Source: an uncultured Oscillospiraceae bacterium
Lineage (GTDB): Bacteria; Bacillota; Clostridia; Oscillospirales; Oscillospiraceae
DNA length: 6,438 nucleotides
NCBI GenBank assembly: GCA_947624465.1
Contig: CANQKJ010000125.1
Location: 1-6,438, forward strand
Direction: 5' to 3'
Shown: piece by piece, positions 5,835-6,438 of the stretch
How the letters are laid out: each line of letters opens with the position of its first letter
How positions within the stretch are numbered: position 1 is the first letter of the stretch
Notes under the pieces: generated by a model
Database searches by the model: none
Told to the model about the DNA's origin: nothing
Seen by the model: the letters and a program-made list of their open reading frames with translations, nothing else
Translations under genes and position numbers: made by a program

Positions 5835-5838
5835 ATAG
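5835..5838. repeat. Target-site duplication ATAG, right copy
   Basis: ATAG abuts the right inverted repeat, matching 3830-3833. Confidence 0.7.
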
Positions 5839-5908
5839 ACTTCCCTCGTCTTATTCGGTATGTTTGTGTTGCAAAAGCGCCAAAACAATACCAGAGGAGG
5901 TCAATCCA
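5839..5908 (+). promoter_or_regulatory. Leader of the stalk-protein gene, cut off from upstream DNA by the IS
   Basis: Only about 70 bp separate the IS from the next start codon. I find no convincing -35/-10 pair in it. AGAGGAGG (5893-5900) is a strong RBS 8 nt before the ATG. The natural promoter may have lain left of the insertion point, may be read from within the IS, or may be too weak to recognise. Confidence 0.35.
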
Positions 5909-6438
5909 ATGAAAAACCGTATCAGGAATCTGCTACTCGTGTTCACTGGCATCCTGGCCGGGGTGACGCTCACCGGCGGAGCCCAGGCAGCCGTTGCACG
6001 GCTCACCGCTACCCGAAGCAACTGCGCCGTCTACATCGACGGCCAGCGGACGGAACTCACCGCGTACATGATCAACGACGAGAACTACGTCCGGCTCCGG
6101 GACATCAGGGCCAAGGTGGACTTCAATGTCTACTGGGACGGCACCGTCCAGATCGAGACGGACAAGCCCTACACCGGCGTGGCGCCAGAGGAACCAAAGC
6201 ACAGTGGCACCGTGACTCTGCCGACGGACGGTAGCCAGTACGTCCCCAAGGTGGGCGACGTGATCCCCTGTGATGACGGCACCCTATATACCGTCACCGA
6301 TGTTAGGCACTGGGACAACAACGCCTTCTCCAGCAGCCCGCTGCCCCCTCTGCCCACGCCGACCTGTGACTGGAGCAGCTTCCCAACGGTGGAACTGCCC
6401 GCGCCGGAGGCGAGGCACTACCAGAAGGCCAACGGGGA
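5909..6438 (+). CDS. Secreted stalk-domain protein (partial, 3' end outside window)
   Basis: At least 176 residues are encoded from an ATG with AGAGGAGG 8 nt upstream. Residues 1-27 are a clear Sec signal peptide: a basic start (MKNRIRN), a hydrophobic core (LLLVFTGILAGVTLTGG) and an AQA cleavage site after residue 27. Residues about 40-85 (YIDGQRTELTAYMINDENYV, then RLRDI, FNVYWDG, VQIE) match the copper amine oxidase N-terminal-like 'stalk' domain, a non-catalytic surface module common in Firmicutes. A proline- and serine-rich stretch follows (about 145-165, SSSPLPPLPTPT), probably a linker, and another domain should lie beyond the window. High GC and position suggest it belongs to the element rather than the IS. 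A role at the cell surface during transfer or colonization is inference only. Confidence 0.8.
   Translation, partial: MKNRIRNLLLVFTGILAGVTLTGGAQAAVARLTATRSNCAVYIDGQRTELTAYMINDENYVRLRDIRAKVDFNVYWDGTVQIETDKPYTGVAPEEPKHSGTVTLPTDGSQYVPKVGDVIPCDDGTLYTVTDVRHWDNNAFSSSPLPPLPTPTCDWSSFPTVELPAPEARHYQKANG

Noticed and set aside
1..6438. CRISPR arrays, tRNA or rRNA genes
   Set aside because: No regularly spaced repeats and no cloverleaf or rRNA-like sequence were seen anywhere in the window.

Overview
The window looks like part of an integrative conjugative or mobilizable element from a GC-rich gut Firmicute, probably a clostridial/Oscillospiraceae-type organism. This is inferred from strong GGAGG ribosome binding sites, GC-rich coding sequence, and the gene set: a RepA_N-like helix-turn-helix protein, a ribbon-helix-helix accessory protein, a MobP-type HUH relaxase and a secreted stalk-domain protein. 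No host or database assignment could be checked.

Layout. Positions 1-518 hold the 5' part of a minus-strand gene whose product loosely resembles cellular (fungal/plant-type) RNA-dependent RNA polymerases. It is divergent from everything else. The divergent intergenic region (519-702) is dense with inverted repeats: a 20-bp palindrome over the minus-strand start site, a candidate minus-strand promoter, a perfect 15-bp hairpin nested inside a longer imperfect inverted repeat, and a three-codon ORF with a good ribosome binding site. A plus-strand operon follows: a small ORF (703-912) carrying two mutually exclusive hairpins, an HTH protein (909-1355, ATGA overlap), a gap of about 130 bp with a hairpin and a palindrome (oriT candidate), an RHH relaxosome accessory protein (1484-1990) and the relaxase (1978-3735, 13-bp overlap). 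The relaxase carries C-terminal Sel1-like repeats. A terminator-like hairpin lies just after it.

Positions 3834-5834 are a complete 2001-bp IS1182-like insertion sequence. It has 17-bp perfect terminal inverted repeats, is flanked by a 4-bp ATAG duplication, and is visibly more AT-rich than its surroundings. Its transposase is split into two ORFs by a -1 frame change, most simply a one-base deletion, so it is probably not autonomously active. After the IS, a gene for a secreted stalk-domain protein (5909 onward) runs off the window.

How they fit together. The RHH protein and relaxase should bind and nick the element's oriT. The HTH protein may control copy number or expression, and the secreted protein may act at the cell surface. 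The IS sits between the mobilization operon and the surface-protein gene and may affect that gene's transcription. The least explained parts are the RdRP-like gene and the structured DNA/RNA between it and the mobilization operon.
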